This document shows positions 11,545 through 22,779 of a DNA stretch of 40,000 bases, piece after piece. Numbering within the stretch: the first letter of the stretch is position 1; each line of letters starts with the position of its first letter. Made by a program: the position numbers and the translations under genes. Under the pieces are notes generated by a model. The model was not told where the DNA came from, made no database searches, and saw only the letters and a list, made by a program, of their open reading frames with translations. Location of the stretch: positions 10,752,016-10,792,015 of the forward strand of contig CM022675.1 in the NCBI GenBank assembly GCA_012295275.1, in the 5' to 3' direction. Source of the stretch: Chrysomallon squamiferum. Its lineage: Eukaryota; Mollusca; Gastropoda; Neomphalida; Peltospiridae.

Positions 11545-11695
11545 TTTGTTTAATTATTTTATTTTATTTTATTTTATTTCATTTCATTTCATTTCATTTC
11601 ATTTCATTTTATTTTATTTTATTTTATTTTATTTTATTTTATTTATTAGTTTGTTTATATGTTTGTTTGTTTGCTTGTTTGTTTTTATTTATTTA
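11442..11695. repeat. Facing (AAAT)n and (TTTA)n arrays plus TTTTA/TTTCA pentamers
   Basis: (AATA)n at 11442-11483 and (TTTA)n at 11509-11547 are reverse complements with a 25-bp spacer. A pentamer array follows at about 11550-11642 in which a block of ATTTC units sits inside ATTTT units, then mixed TTTG/TTTA to 11695. Confidence 0.9.
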
Positions 11696-11739
11696 TTATA
11701 GGAAAACATAAAAATAAAACTGAACTGTCAAAGCGGGCA

Positions 11740-12365
11740 AAGTGCAGTAGTGGTAGTCGTAATGGTGCTGATGAAGGTCACATAAAATAAATAGTCTTTA
11801 CAGGAAAAGTGACAGTGGTTGATGTTAACTCTAACAGTAGCAGTTTTGTAGTAATAACAATAGCGACAACAGTAGCATCGTATATTAATAGTGGTCGTTC
11901 TATTAGTAATACTGAATGGTAGTAGTAGTAGTAACTATTACAGTAGTAGTAGTGATACTAGTAGTAGTAGAAGTAGTAGTAACAATAACAGTAGTAGTAG
12001 TAGTAGCAGTAGTAGTAACGGTAGTAGTAGTAGCAGCAGTAACAGTAACAGTAGTAGTAGTAGTGATACTAGTGGTAGTAGACGTTGTAGTAACAATAAC
12101 AGTACCAGTAATAGAGGTAGTAGTAGTAGTAGTAGTAGTAACCGTAGTAGTAGTGATACTAGTGATAGTAGAAGTAGTAGTAACAATAACAGTAGTAGTA
12201 GTAGAAGTAGTATGTGTAGTCGTATTATTAATGCAGTAGTTATAGTTGTCATAGTAGCAAGAGAGGAATAGCAGTTGTTGTCGTGGTGGTATGGTACTAA
12301 AAGACGTAGTTGTTGTAGCAGTTGCAGCCACAGCTGTAGACGTACCAGCGATAGTGGTGATGGTT
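11740..12365. repeat. Imperfect (TAG)n-type trinucleotide region
   Basis: A long imperfect array of TAG, TAA, CAG and GAT triplets (core 11916-12230) with repeated internal blocks such as AGTGATACTAG at about 11949, 12061 and 12151. Poly-Ser, poly-Val and poly-Thr frames on both strands are shadows of the repeat. Confidence 0.85.
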
Positions 12366-12599
12366 TTTAATAACAGAAATGTAACATAAACTAGTGACGG
12401 TTACAGAAGATCAGAAGTTATTACTGCTAGTAGCAACAGCAAAACAATTCCTCTTGAACCAGTATTGTGAGACAACGTGAATGATGACAAAAAACGCCAG
12501 CAAAATGATTTGTGGAACAAATATCTGTTTTTCATTACGTTATGGATTTCTCACTTGTATTGAGTTATAAATATGTCAGTAAGGCTGCACGCTTCTCTT

Positions 12600-12800
12600 C
12601 AAATCTATTACGTTTTTTTTTGTTGTTTTTTTTTTTTCTGCGATAACGGGACCCAAATGCCATTATGAAAATTAACCGTCTGGGTTCGTAATCACGGCAA
12701 ATGGAAATAATTCCCGAAACCCAGGTTATCTTTTACCTGGCTATCAAGTGACCTTTTGTTTGTTTATCGGTTTTTAACACCATTCTGTTTCATATTGTGA
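12600..12800. other. Intronic unique island with overlapping inverted repeats
   Basis: CTGGGTT (12680-12686) pairs with AACCCAG (12718-12724), and CCAGGT (12721-12726) pairs with ACCTGG (12735-12740). The sequence is balanced in composition and contains CATTATGAAAATTAA near 12661. It looks like a candidate conserved non-coding element. Confidence 0.35.
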
Positions 12801-12921
12801 TTAACCTGTATGTGACTGTGTGTGACTTTATGTGATTATGTGTGATTGAAAGGGAATAAGAGAGATTGAGTGATTGAGAGACCCACATAAATGGAGAATA
12901 AAAAAAAGAAGAGAAACAGAT

Positions 12922-12923
<2 letters not shown>

Positions 12924-13013
<90 letters not shown>
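12924..13013. repeat. (GA)n tract, 90 bp
   Basis: An uninterrupted GA dinucleotide run in the Hox4 intron. Confidence 0.95.
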
Positions 13014-13017
<4 letters not shown>

Positions 13018-13700
13018 ATAAACATAAATCTAGTTTGCTTGTGACTGATAAATGCTATGTGAGTATTCCAACACATTTATCAGTAATAATAATAATCAGT
13101 ATATAATAATAAACGGATGTGAGTGTGAGTGTACATATATATATATATATATATTTCATGATGTTCTAACGTCATTTCTTTACAAAATAATTCAGTAAAT
13201 TTCAGTTGATTTTCATCTTTCCTACACTAATTTTAATCAGACCTATTCTAAGAGAATGTTTTGAATTTCAAAGAAATGTACTTATGACTCAATAAAAATC
13301 AGAATGCTATTAAAAAAATAATAGCTTTGTAATGATATGTCATAAATAACTAAACTGTTTGGTACTGCATTTCATTTCTTTTTAATTAAGCATTTCATTA
13401 ATCTTAATAAGGAATCTGATAGGCCTACATGCTTCACATCATATCATACAGTGTCACAGAGTTTAATTTTATACTGTAATCGAATGCCTACCTACTTTTA
13501 ACTGAATCTGTGTATTAATAAGCTGTGCTGTGGGTCTTATATCAAAGTGAATGTTTTTTAAAATCGTCTATCTTTTATACGTTATATCGCACTTCAATCA
13601 AACATCATAGTTCAATGTATATTTACGAAGAATATTAAAATGTTTCATTTCCATACGTAATTTTCAGGGGTTCACTGAGATTCTGAAAATAACTGAGTTA
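13014..13700. other. AT-rich unique intron segment
   Basis: A short (AT)n at 13134-13154, then about 540 bp of unique AT-rich sequence without recognisable coding or RNA features. Confidence 0.55.
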
Positions 13701-13709
13701 ATAGTCAAA

Positions 13710-13952
13710 TTTATTACTATTACTGCTGCTATTACTTCTATTTTTTTTCTACTATACTGTTACCAGCAACGCAGTCACCACTACCACCTCAACAACAACT
13801 GCTGCTACTACTACTACTACTACGACTACTACTATTACTAACTACTGTTGCTACCACTGCTGCTATTACTATTAACTACAACTACTACAACTGTTTTCCC
13901 TGCTGCTGCAACTGTTATTATTATCGGTACTTATTTATAAACTTTATTTTTA

Positions 13953-14023
<71 letters not shown>

Positions 14024-14320
14024 TTAAAAGTTTTAAAATCAGATTGAGACATGGTTTATGAAATAATTATTTTTAATTTATTCCAGTTTAATATAATTTA
14101 ATTATTGTTTATTAAATTGTTTTTAAAATATATTTATATTTTGTATGCTTTTCATTATATTTAAAGCCACAGTTATCAATGCTTAATACAATTAGATACA
14201 GAAATATTTTTATTTTCTTTGTCTTGACACTGAAACTGTATTGAAGTTGTGTAATAAGTAAATAAATATGTAAATAAATAAATAAATAAATAAATATATA
14301 AATAAATAAATGATTATGAA
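13710..14320. repeat. ACT/ACC triplets, (AAT)n and (AAAT)n
   Basis: Imperfect ACT/GCT triplets at about 13715-13920, (AAT)n at about 13957-14020 and (AAAT)n at about 14258-14310. Confidence 0.85.
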
Positions 14321-15116
14321 GCAAATGCATTATTCTGTTAACAAAATAAATTAATGAATTAAAACTGACAGTTTATTTAAAATTTAAATAAAACTGAAAT
14401 TTAAATTATTATATTCTAATAATATCATTAAATTTAGTTATCTAGATGTAAAAAAGCTACTACAGAATTTATATACAGAACAAAAGTTGTGATGAGTTTG
14501 ATATTGTTTAATTTATAATAGGTAAAATATAACAACTTTTATGAAATTATACCTGGAAAGTTAAAGAAAAAGAAAATAAAAATAAATGAATTTTTAATTT
14601 ATATTTCTTTCATCAGAAACATAAGGAAAACAGGAAAAATAATAAATAATTTCTTTTTACACATGTTTTTCAAAGTTGATATAAATATTCCTGTAAGCGT
14701 GTATTTTTGTGTAATAAACATGTACCATAATTTAGTATTTCATTGTCTAAGTTATATTATACAGAAAATATAAATTAAATTTCATTAAAATTAATTTTAC
14801 AATACAAATATCGTCGGATTTCTTTATAATTAATTACAGCAAACAAGAAACATAAAATGATAATTATAATCAATTATAGAATCACCTTCAGTAAAACTAG
14901 TAATAGAATTAGAAAATTTTGAATAAAAAAAAAAATAATTAAAAAAATTTAAACAGTGTTAAACGTAATTTTTCTAGACTTTGTAGATTACTTGAAACTG
15001 ACAACTGAAACACGACATTATTATCTTCTTCTTCTAAAACCACACTTTTAACAGGTGAAAAAAACAAACACACACAAAAAACAATCACACGAAAAATAAA
15101 CACTACAACCCATCAT
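14321..15116. other. Very AT-rich intron segment next to exon 1
   Basis: AT-rich, largely non-repetitive sequence up to the exon 1 donor, with a short A-rich CA stretch at 15058-15085. Nothing recognised. Confidence 0.6.
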
Positions 15117-15122
15117 CCTTAC

Positions 15123-15572
15123 CTGGCACCTGAGATTTCTTCATCCACGGGTATATAACCGGGTGTCCGTTCTTCTTCGCTCTGCTCTCCCCGACCCCCC
15201 CACCACCACCACCACCAGTAGCGAGGTGTGGCTGAACAGTGGGGGAGCGGCAGCACCGCCGGCACACGCCGAGGGCGGGGAATCGTTGGGCGGGGGGCTG
15301 GGGGTGAGCGTCGCCTGCGAGTAACCACCGTTCGTGCAGTGAGTTACGACGGGCACGGACGCAGACAGCGAGGCACAGCTGTACGCAGACGTAGCCGCAG
15401 TCTTGTCGTCCTCGTACCTCCTGGGATCCGCCGGGGTGTATCCGTAAGCGGCGAACGTCCCGCGGTAGAAATCCCCTCCGTGCGTCGGTATGTAGTTCGA
15501 CTGCGAGTACTCCTCCAGCGGTGGGAACTTCGGCTCGGGGTAGGGAGTCGGGTTCATCAAAAAAGAACTCAT
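15123..15572 (-). CDS. Hox4: Hox4 (Deformed-class) exon 1: N-terminus and YPWM hexapeptide, with an apparent frameshift
   Basis: This is the first coding exon of an anterior-class Hox transcription factor acting in the nucleus. The protein begins MSSFLMNPTPYPEPKFPPLE and continues EYSQSNYIPTHGGDFY, the conserved N-terminal block of group-4 Hox proteins, so I take the ATG at 15572 as the start. In-frame ATGs at 15578 and 15626 are possible but less Hox-like. A Ser/Pro-rich stretch and Ala/Gly runs follow. The PBX/Exd-binding hexapeptide (VIYPWMKKSQVPG, YPWM at 15153-15142) is then read in another frame. As given the exon is 450 bp, but the phase-1 junction to exon 2 needs one more base (or two fewer). 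The frame change must lie near the C5 run or the (GGT)n/G7 run at about 15200-15250. The exon ends CCAG followed by GTAAGG, a strong donor at 15122-15121. The corrected protein would be about 251 residues, usual for Hox4. Family assignment is firm; the frame break is probably a sequence error. Confidence 0.93.
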
Positions 15573-16100
15573 GGTCATTAATTTTGGCCGTATCGGCAGT
15601 AAATAATTCGCAGTCGCTCTCCGCAAGCATTGCAGTCAGCTTGGCTCCTCCCGCCTCGAAACGCATCACCTGGTCACGTGAGCGCGCCGGCCAATCGCGT
15701 CGCAGCCTCCCGGTGGCCTGCGGAGTTATGAATCACTTTGAGCTGACAGGGCTGCGGACACTAAATTTACTATATCCCACAGGCAATTCAGACCGTTTAG
15801 GGAGTAATCACGCGCCCAGCTATTGATGTCAATAAAATCTTCGGAGCTAATAGCGATATTTCATTTGTTTGTAAACAGAATCGCACTCACGGCTCTGACG
15901 GGCCATTGTGAGCTGGCGCTCGGGCTAATGTGAAGTGTAACAGGGAAAAAACGTCGACGAAAGATATAAATTTCTTTCGGATTGGGAAACAATCGACAGT
16001 CATAAATTTCCTTTTCTCTTTCTGAGCAGGTGTCCGAGGGGATGACGGATGAAACTGACGTCGAGAAATAGATTCCACAGACTAAGCTTCTGAGGATTTA
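15573..16100 (-). promoter_or_regulatory. Hox4 5' UTR and proximal promoter region
   Basis: This stretch upstream of the Hox4 ATG is much less repetitive and more GC/CpG-rich than its surroundings. Visible motifs are a palindromic E-box TCACGTGA at 15674-15681; CCAAT on the plus strand at 15691-15695; ATGAATCA at 15728-15735 (TGATTCAT on the gene strand, matching the PBX/Exd-Hox form TGATTNAT); a Meis/Hth TGACAG at 15744-15749; a TATA-like TATAGTAAA on the gene strand at about 15775; and an inverted pair ATTGA-TG-TCAAT at 15822-15833. If the TATA-like element works, transcription would start near 15745, giving a 5' UTR of about 170 nt. That start site is inference. The coding-free state of the region fits a Hox promoter. 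Confidence 0.6.
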
Positions 16101-16130
16101 GATTTCTCCGTCACTGATTTTGTATCTTTT

Positions 16131-16540
<410 letters not shown>

Positions 16541-16589
16541 TTCTCCCATATCCAACAGGCTCTACACGTGAAAACTACCTATACATAAA

Positions 16590-17050
16590 AATAAAAAAAA
16601 AAAAAAAAAAACACGTCCACTGGTCAATTTCACGTTCTGCACTTTTACACGTAACGTTTCTCCGCCAAAAATCGGCTCCCCGTGAAATGGGGCTTTTTTT
16701 TCTTTCTTCTAAAAATTGATGACTTTTCTTACGCGAGTACGACAGATTTTATCAGCCGGCGGAATACATGGCTCTGCGAAAAGACGAACACGGGGGAGAA
16801 GGAAATTATCTGGCATTGGTGCCATTTCTGACAAGTGATCGCGAAATCCAATTAGGCAAAACACATTTATTTTAAGAGTCAGCTAAAGCGAACAAATTAC
16901 TTCATCTCGTTTCCTGACGCGCTTGGAAACCACGTGGGGCTGAAATGTACAGCGTTTGTCACCCCTGCTCCGCCCGTTCAAGCGCGGAAGCATCCTTCCG
17001 AACAACTTTGGCAACTGATCTGTCACTCAGATGTAAAGGGAAACAGTAAA
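16590..17050. promoter_or_regulatory. Unique non-coding island upstream of Hox4, candidate enhancer
   Basis: About 450 bp of mixed-composition sequence lies between the CT block and the TTA-rich region, with frequent CpG and no credible open frame. It includes CCACGTGG at about 16931-16938 and a CTGTCA (Meis-type, TGACAG reverse) near 17020. Its position 1.0-1.5 kb upstream of the Hox4 ATG and its freedom from repeats suggest constraint, but function is not shown by sequence alone. Confidence 0.35.
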
Positions 17051-17059
17051 TAAATATAT

Positions 17060-17586
17060 AAAAAAAAAAAAAAATATATTATTATTATTATATACCTAGG
17101 CTGTGAGTGAAAAGGACAGAGAGTTTCCGACCTCAAAACTTTTCTTTTCCTTTCTTTTTATTTTTTTTATTTTTTTATTTTTTCTTAATTTAGTTTTGCT
17201 TTTATTATTATTATTACTATTATTATTATTATTATTATTATTACTACTACTACTATTATTTTTTTATTATTTTTTTACATATTATTATTATTATTAGTAG
17301 TATTAGTATTATTTAGCTATCATTATTTTATTATTGTTATTGTTGCCATTGTTGTTGATGTTGTTATTATTATTATTATTATTGTTGCTGTTATTTTTTA
17401 TTATATTTTTTTTACATATTATTATCATTATTATTGTTTAACTATCATTATTTTATTATTGTTATTTTTTTGTTGTTATTATTATTATTATTATTAATAT
17501 ATTTATTTTTTGTTTGTTATTTTTATTATTATTATTATTATTGTTATTATTATTATTTATTATTAGTTTATTATTATTAGTATTAT

Positions 17587-17670
<84 letters not shown>
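17060..17670. repeat. TTA/TAG trinucleotide region with internal duplication
   Basis: (TTA)n dominates, passing into (TAG)n at about 17588-17670. An imperfect copy of 17271-17343 recurs at 17406-17469; both copies carry TTTTACATATTATTAT and AACTATCATTATTTTATT-like sequence. Confidence 0.85.
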
Positions 17671-17672
<2 letters not shown>

Positions 17673-17853
17673 ATAACAGTAGTAGTATTTTTCTAAAAAT
17701 CATTTCATCTTGAATATTCTGTATCATAACCTTCCCCTCTTCTAAAACAAATGGATTCGCTCCTGTGTAGATAATTACGTAAAGAAATAAATCATTTCAC
17801 TTTCTGATCTTATTTCCTGTAATCTACATTCATTTCCTTTTCCTTATTCATTT
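17671..17853 (+). repeat. Duplicated segment, copy 1
   Basis: 183 bp of non-simple sequence matching 21584-21767 in the same orientation, with roughly a dozen differences by eye and one short indel. Both copies start right after a (TAG)n array. It may be a dispersed repeat unit or a local duplication; no coding potential is seen. Confidence 0.9.
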
Positions 17854-17859
17854 CTGTGT

Positions 17860-18330
17860 TAATTTATTAAACAAGCGTCATTATTTGTTTATTTATTTAT
17901 TTATATTTCTATTATTATTTCGCTATTCTTCTTCATTTTCTTCTTCTTCTTTTCTTCTTCTTCTTCTTCTTCTTCTTCTTGTACTTCTTCTTCTTCTTCT
18001 TGTTCTTCTTCTTCTTCTTCTTCTTCTTATTATTATTATTATTACAAATTTTCTTGAGATAAGCTATTTTAAAGAGAAGGGATTTAAATTATTTGTTGTT
18101 CCTAGATTTTCGTTCTTTATTTGTCTTTTCTTTTCGGTTTCTCATATATCTGTAGTTATTACTACGCTGTTACTGTTGTTGTTGTTGTTGTTGTTGTTGT
18201 TGCTACTGATACTAATACTGTTGTTATAATTAATATTGCTAGAGATACTATCGTTGTTGTTATTGAAAAATATTATTCTTACCACTGTATCTTTTTTTCT
18301 TTGTTGTTATAGGTGGCAGTGGTGTTATAT
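17860..18330. repeat. (TTC)n and (GTT)n arrays
   Basis: (TTTA)n near 17886, (TTC)n at about 17936-18028, (TTA)n to 18043 and (GTT)n at about 18173-18200. Leu-rich frames are artefacts. Confidence 0.85.
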
Positions 18331-18980
18331 TTATTTTAGTTTTATTTCATTTTATTTTTTTTCGTTTCATTTCATTTTATTTTAAGTTTTATTTACATAT
18401 TATAATCAATTTTTTTTTTTTTTGTCTTCATCATTACTCATTCACTCACATTTAAATTTGATAGATTTTAAAAAATAAAGTTTATTTAATCCTTTTGGTG
18501 AAACAGCACATTTCACTATTCGAGTTTTTAAAACCCGGAGAGTGTATTGGAGAATCTGTTTGAAAATCAAAAAAGGAAAATGTTAACTTTTAAAAAAAAT
18601 AATAAAAAAAAAAAAAAAAAAAAAATTAAAAAAAAATGTTTGAGATATCTCTTTCTTCAGTGCTACAGTTTATAATGTCTGCCAAAAATATATTCACCTT
18701 TTTTTAGATAGCTAGTTTTATTTTATTTTATTATAATAAATTATTTATTTCTTGTTTATTTTATTTAAATAAATAATATAAAAAGCTCGATTATTTGAAA
18801 TATTAATTAGTGACTATAAAAACAAAATGAAAAATGAAAATTATATGTTTAACTGTTATTTTATTATATTAATTAATAATTTAATTTGATCTATTTGTAA
18901 GTATTTGTAATTTTAAAATTTATTTATAACAACAACAATAATTACAAAATAACAACAATAATACTTAAAACAACAACAAC

Positions 18981-19040
<60 letters not shown>

Positions 19041-19060
19041 GACAACAATTATAACAACAA
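18331..19060. repeat. AT-rich with TTTTA, poly(A), AAC and AAT arrays
   Basis: TTTTA/TTTCA near 18340-18385, poly(T) near 18410-18423, poly(A) at about 18603-18625, TTTTA near 18718, and (AAC)n followed by (AAT)n at about 18970-19039. Confidence 0.8.
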
Positions 19061-19680
19061 CGATAATGATAAATAATAAACATAAACCCTAATAAAACTC
19101 ATTTTAAATTAACAACTATTAACTATATATAATGAAAACATCTTTGGCTACTGTTATCGATTATTAGCAAAATCTATTTATCATTTTGCACCTTCCCATT
19201 GATCGGAAAAAAAAAACCGAAGATTTAATTAAATTATTACGGGACTCAAGACTTGTAGAGTGTCAATGGCAAGTTCACAGATTTGATCCTGAGAACCAGC
19301 GCGTACCAGCCCAACACTTAAACTGGTGAATTAAAGTGAGCGCAGTTTGTATATTAGAAATAAATTGTATACGCTATACGACACAGAAGTTGCGTTCAAG
19401 AGATAAAAACATTAATTTAATGTAACAAGGAATGCTGTGTTTGTATACAAAGATAAGCTCATAAAATATATGTAAGACGACGTAAGGAATTCGTATACCG
19501 TGAATACATAGCCTACATTTATTTTACGTAATAATGTATATGTAACATTAATCTTGTAATTCGTGTATACTACAGTTACAAATATATATATTAATTTTAT
19601 ACAAAAAAACAGTACAGTAGTTTAATATAATGAACAAACACTATTTTTGTATTTTTTTTTTTATTATTTTTTATATCTAG

Positions 19681-19715
<35 letters not shown>

Positions 19716-20440
19716 ATAAATAAACACACAGATATATAGTAGTAAAGTGTTTTAATACAATAGTTACATAAATATAGTCTATAAAGTTCACGCAATTTGT
19801 ATACTATGAATAATCAGACTAATACTGTATAAAAAACCAACCCTAAAACGGCACAATATTTTCTAATAATACACAGACTCAACACCTTAGTTTAAATTAG
19901 CTCAACACTCTATTTATAATACTTGTATTTATAATAAAATAAAGGCGCGCACCCACACACACGCACCCACACACACACACACACACACAGGTATATTAAT
20001 AACGTCTGCAATATTAATGAATCTTGTGTACGATAGACAAACACATTAATTTTGCGTAACAAACTGTACAACGTAAACTGAATTCCAAGTTACTATCTGA
20101 CGATTCGGCTTAACTCTAGATTAATTTACGTTAACCCTTTTCGAATCTGGCTGGAATACAATCTGATAATTATAGATTTTTGTCTTGTCTCATACGACAA
20201 GTAATAAGTCATCCTTGTGGTGTCAGACCACAGTTAATTTTTTCTCAACAAACTCGACATCTCGGTCGATAATTAAGAAGCAATTTGTAAGAAATGAAAA
20301 CGTGTCTGAAAACAGGACACACGATCCGAAGTTTGTGTCAGTGATGGGAAAATAAACAAAGTGAATGAATTAGTGAGTACGAGATTAAGCAAGTAAGAGA
20401 AGAAATTGGTGTGTAAGTTATTAATAAGTAAGATAGTAAG
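19061..20440. other. AT-rich unique region, no gene seen
   Basis: Mostly unique sequence, with (AT)n at about 19685-19710 and (AC)n at about 19952-19989. A small less AT-rich stretch at 19240-19350 is the least repetitive part. No coding or RNA feature is recognised. Confidence 0.6.
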
Positions 20441-20467
20441 TAAATAAATAATTAAATATATATATAA

Positions 20468-20577
<110 letters not shown>

Positions 20578-21400
20578 AATAATGAAAAACAACTTTCATA
20601 GCCATTATTGTTTTATGATTCTTCCTCGTCTTATTTTTCTTCTTGTTGTTGATGTAACTGTTATTATTATAAATAAGTAAACAATTAGGCATGTTTTTTT
20701 TTGTTTTTTTTTTTCTCCTTTTTATTTTATCTGATTCCCTTTTTTATATAGATATTTATTTCTTTTTGTAAATAAACAAACAAACAAACAAATAAACAAA
20801 CAAACAAAAAAAAACAAAACAAAAAAAAAAAAAAAAAAACTAACAATACAAAAATATATATATATTTTTTTTAAATTTAAAAAGATAAAAAATAATAAAA
20901 ATAAAAATAAATAAATAACAAGTAATTTATCGTCCTCGAAACACATATTTCTGATCTGTATGCGAAAAATGTATCTTTTTTTGTATTTTTCTTTGACATT
21001 ATCTTGCTCATCTAAATTCATTCTATTAATCTTGTTTTAAATTCGTATTTAAAATCTTGTTTGTTTTGTTTATCTCTCAGTTCTGGTAATATGAAGGTGT
21101 GTCATTGAATAGCACGTAAATTGTAGAAAACAGAAAATGAAGTATAACATAATTATAAAAAAAAAAGTTGGGGATCATGGCCTTTTGTCAGCACAATTTG
21201 TTAGGCCTCGGTTTCGTTGATGTACAATTTCCGCGTAAATACACGAGCACTCAAAGCAACAGGTGATAGACGACAACTTGGCGATGACGTCGAACATTCC
21301 TCGATGATACTCGAATCTGAAGTAAACAACACACGACTTTTAACGAAGATATCCGGAATGTAACGAGAACATGGGGAGACCACCGAAATAAATCAAATTT
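20578..21400. other. A/T-homopolymer-rich, then a small unique island
   Basis: TTTG/CAAA and homopolymer runs at 20690-20900. An island at about 21170-21390 has several CpGs (for example TGGCGATGACGTCGAAC near 21279) and no recognisable gene. Confidence 0.5.
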
Positions 21401-21449
21401 AATTGTTATGTCGGAGTAGTGCTACTGCTTTTACCACAACGACAACAAT

Positions 21450-21516
21450 AACAATAATGACTACTACTACTACTACTACCACTACTACTACTACTACTAC
21501 TACTATTACAACATTC

Positions 21517-21583
<67 letters not shown>
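21450..21583. repeat. (ACT)n, (TTA)n and (TAG)n arrays
   Basis: ACT triplets at about 21461-21506, TTA at about 21521-21549 and TAG at about 21550-21583, leading into duplicated copy 2. Confidence 0.9.
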
Positions 21584-21585
<2 letters not shown>

Positions 21586-21767
21586 ATAACAGTAGTAGTA
21601 TTTTTCTAAAAATCATTTCATATTGAAGGATACTGAATCATAACCTTACCCTCTTCTAAAACAAATGGATTCGCGCCTGTTTAGATAATTACGTAAAGAA
21701 ATAAATCATTTCACTTTCTCTTCTTATTTCCTGCAATCTACATTCATTTCCTTTTCCTTATTCATTT
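21584..21767 (+). repeat. Duplicated segment, copy 2
   Basis: Second copy of the segment at 17671-17853, sharing CTTCTAAAACAAATGGATTC and TAATTACGTAAAGAAATAAA exactly. It too is preceded by (TTA)n and then (TAG)n, so the duplicated unit probably includes the trinucleotide array. Confidence 0.9.
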
Positions 21768-21958
21768 ACAACAACAACTACTACTACTATGCCTCTACTC
21801 CTCTTCCTCCTACTACTGTTATTACCAATACAACAACAACAACAACAACAACTACTACTACTACAGCTATTACTACTACTATTACTAGTACTACTAATAC
21901 CTCAACTATTAATGCTCCTACTCGAAACGTTACTACTACGATTACTGGTCATATCACT

Positions 21959-21990
<32 letters not shown>

Positions 21991-22005
21991 CATCATCATC
22001 ATTAT
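21768..22005. repeat. Mixed triplets ACT/CAA/ATC
   Basis: ACT and CAA triplets at about 21770-21950 and (ATC)n at about 21957-22002. Gln/Leu/Ser frames are artefacts. Confidence 0.85.
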
Positions 22006-22500
22006 CCTGATTGTTATTACCGATTTATGTAGATCTAATCACTGATCCATTATAATACACCAAATCTCGTTGTGTTTTTTTTTCCCTCTGTATTTTAGCT
22101 AAGAGTAATAACTGGAAAAACAGGAGTGGCATAGTGATATTCCACACAAGTCAATAATTATACAGCTTTGTGACAAACCATAAATTAAACAGTCCATACC
22201 GAACTGTGTTTTATTTAGAAAAAATAACCAGTCTTTCCTTATCAACGTCATGACGTCATTGATCTAATTTCTTAATAATACTGAAATAATAATAATAAAA
22301 AAAACGAAAGATGACGTTTGATGAGGAAACGGTTGCTATGTGACACTCATCTGCTGAGACCTATCCCTGTTTAGTTCACATCCTGGTGAAATGTTGTTGA
22401 GTCCGAGGGGACGGGGCGGGGGGATGGGAGAAATAAATGTTTAGTACGAATACCTCGCTTCTTGTTCAGTAAGAGTCCACTCAATCACTTTTGTTTTAGT
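22006..22500. other. Unique region with a TGACGTCA site
   Basis: Non-repetitive sequence containing ACGTCATGACGTCATTGATC at about 22245-22264, a small G-rich run near 22408-22430, and no recognisable gene. Confidence 0.4.
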
Positions 22501-22529
22501 AAACTTTATCTTTGTTGACATAACAAACA

Positions 22530-22535
22530 AACGAA

Positions 22536-22575
<40 letters not shown>

Positions 22576-22770
22576 AAATAAAAAGGACTGAATTAATGAA
22601 TAAAAAAAAAACTACAAAAAAAAAAATAATAATAATAATAAATAAATAAATAAAAATAAACAAAACAAAACAAAAGAAACAGAAAAAAAAACTACAAAAA
22701 AAACCCCGCAGACACAAAAGCACATTCACACACAAACACACACACACATATACACACACACACATACACA
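22530..22770. repeat. (AAAT)n, A-rich and (AC)n repeats
   Basis: AAAT units at about 22534-22575 and 22640-22660, A-rich sequence between them, and AC dinucleotides at about 22727-22770. Confidence 0.85.
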
Positions 22771-22779
22771 CATCTATTT

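Larger units (their letters stand above)
5321..15122 (-). other. Hox4: Hox4 intron (about 9.8 kb)
   Basis: The boundaries are read directly on the minus strand: donor GTAAGG starting at 15122 and acceptor TTTATTTCCAG ending at 5321. The single intron between the hexapeptide and the homeodomain is the standard position for Hox genes. I see no further coding exon inside. Most of it is microsatellites, described separately, with non-repetitive islands at about 6240-6740, 7656-7920, 12600-12800 and 13160-13690 that could hold enhancers. Confidence 0.9.

Noticed and set aside
11891-12331. Open frames of poly-Ser, poly-Val, poly-Thr and poly-Leu on both strands
   Set aside because: They are translations of an imperfect TAG/TAA/CAG trinucleotide array and are open in several frames at once, with no non-repeat protein sequence.
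15180-15215. A tiny intron inside exon 1 to explain the frame change
   Set aside because: The only GT...AG choices over the GGT/G-run would give an intron of about 30 bp, too short for normal splicing.
15103-15669. A continuous 188-codon frame spanning Hox4 exon 1 from an ATG at 15669
   Set aside because: Only its last part (YPWM region) is Hox-like; its N-terminal part lacks the Hox4 motif, which lies in the other frame from 15572. I treat it as a shadow plus the downstream half of the broken exon.
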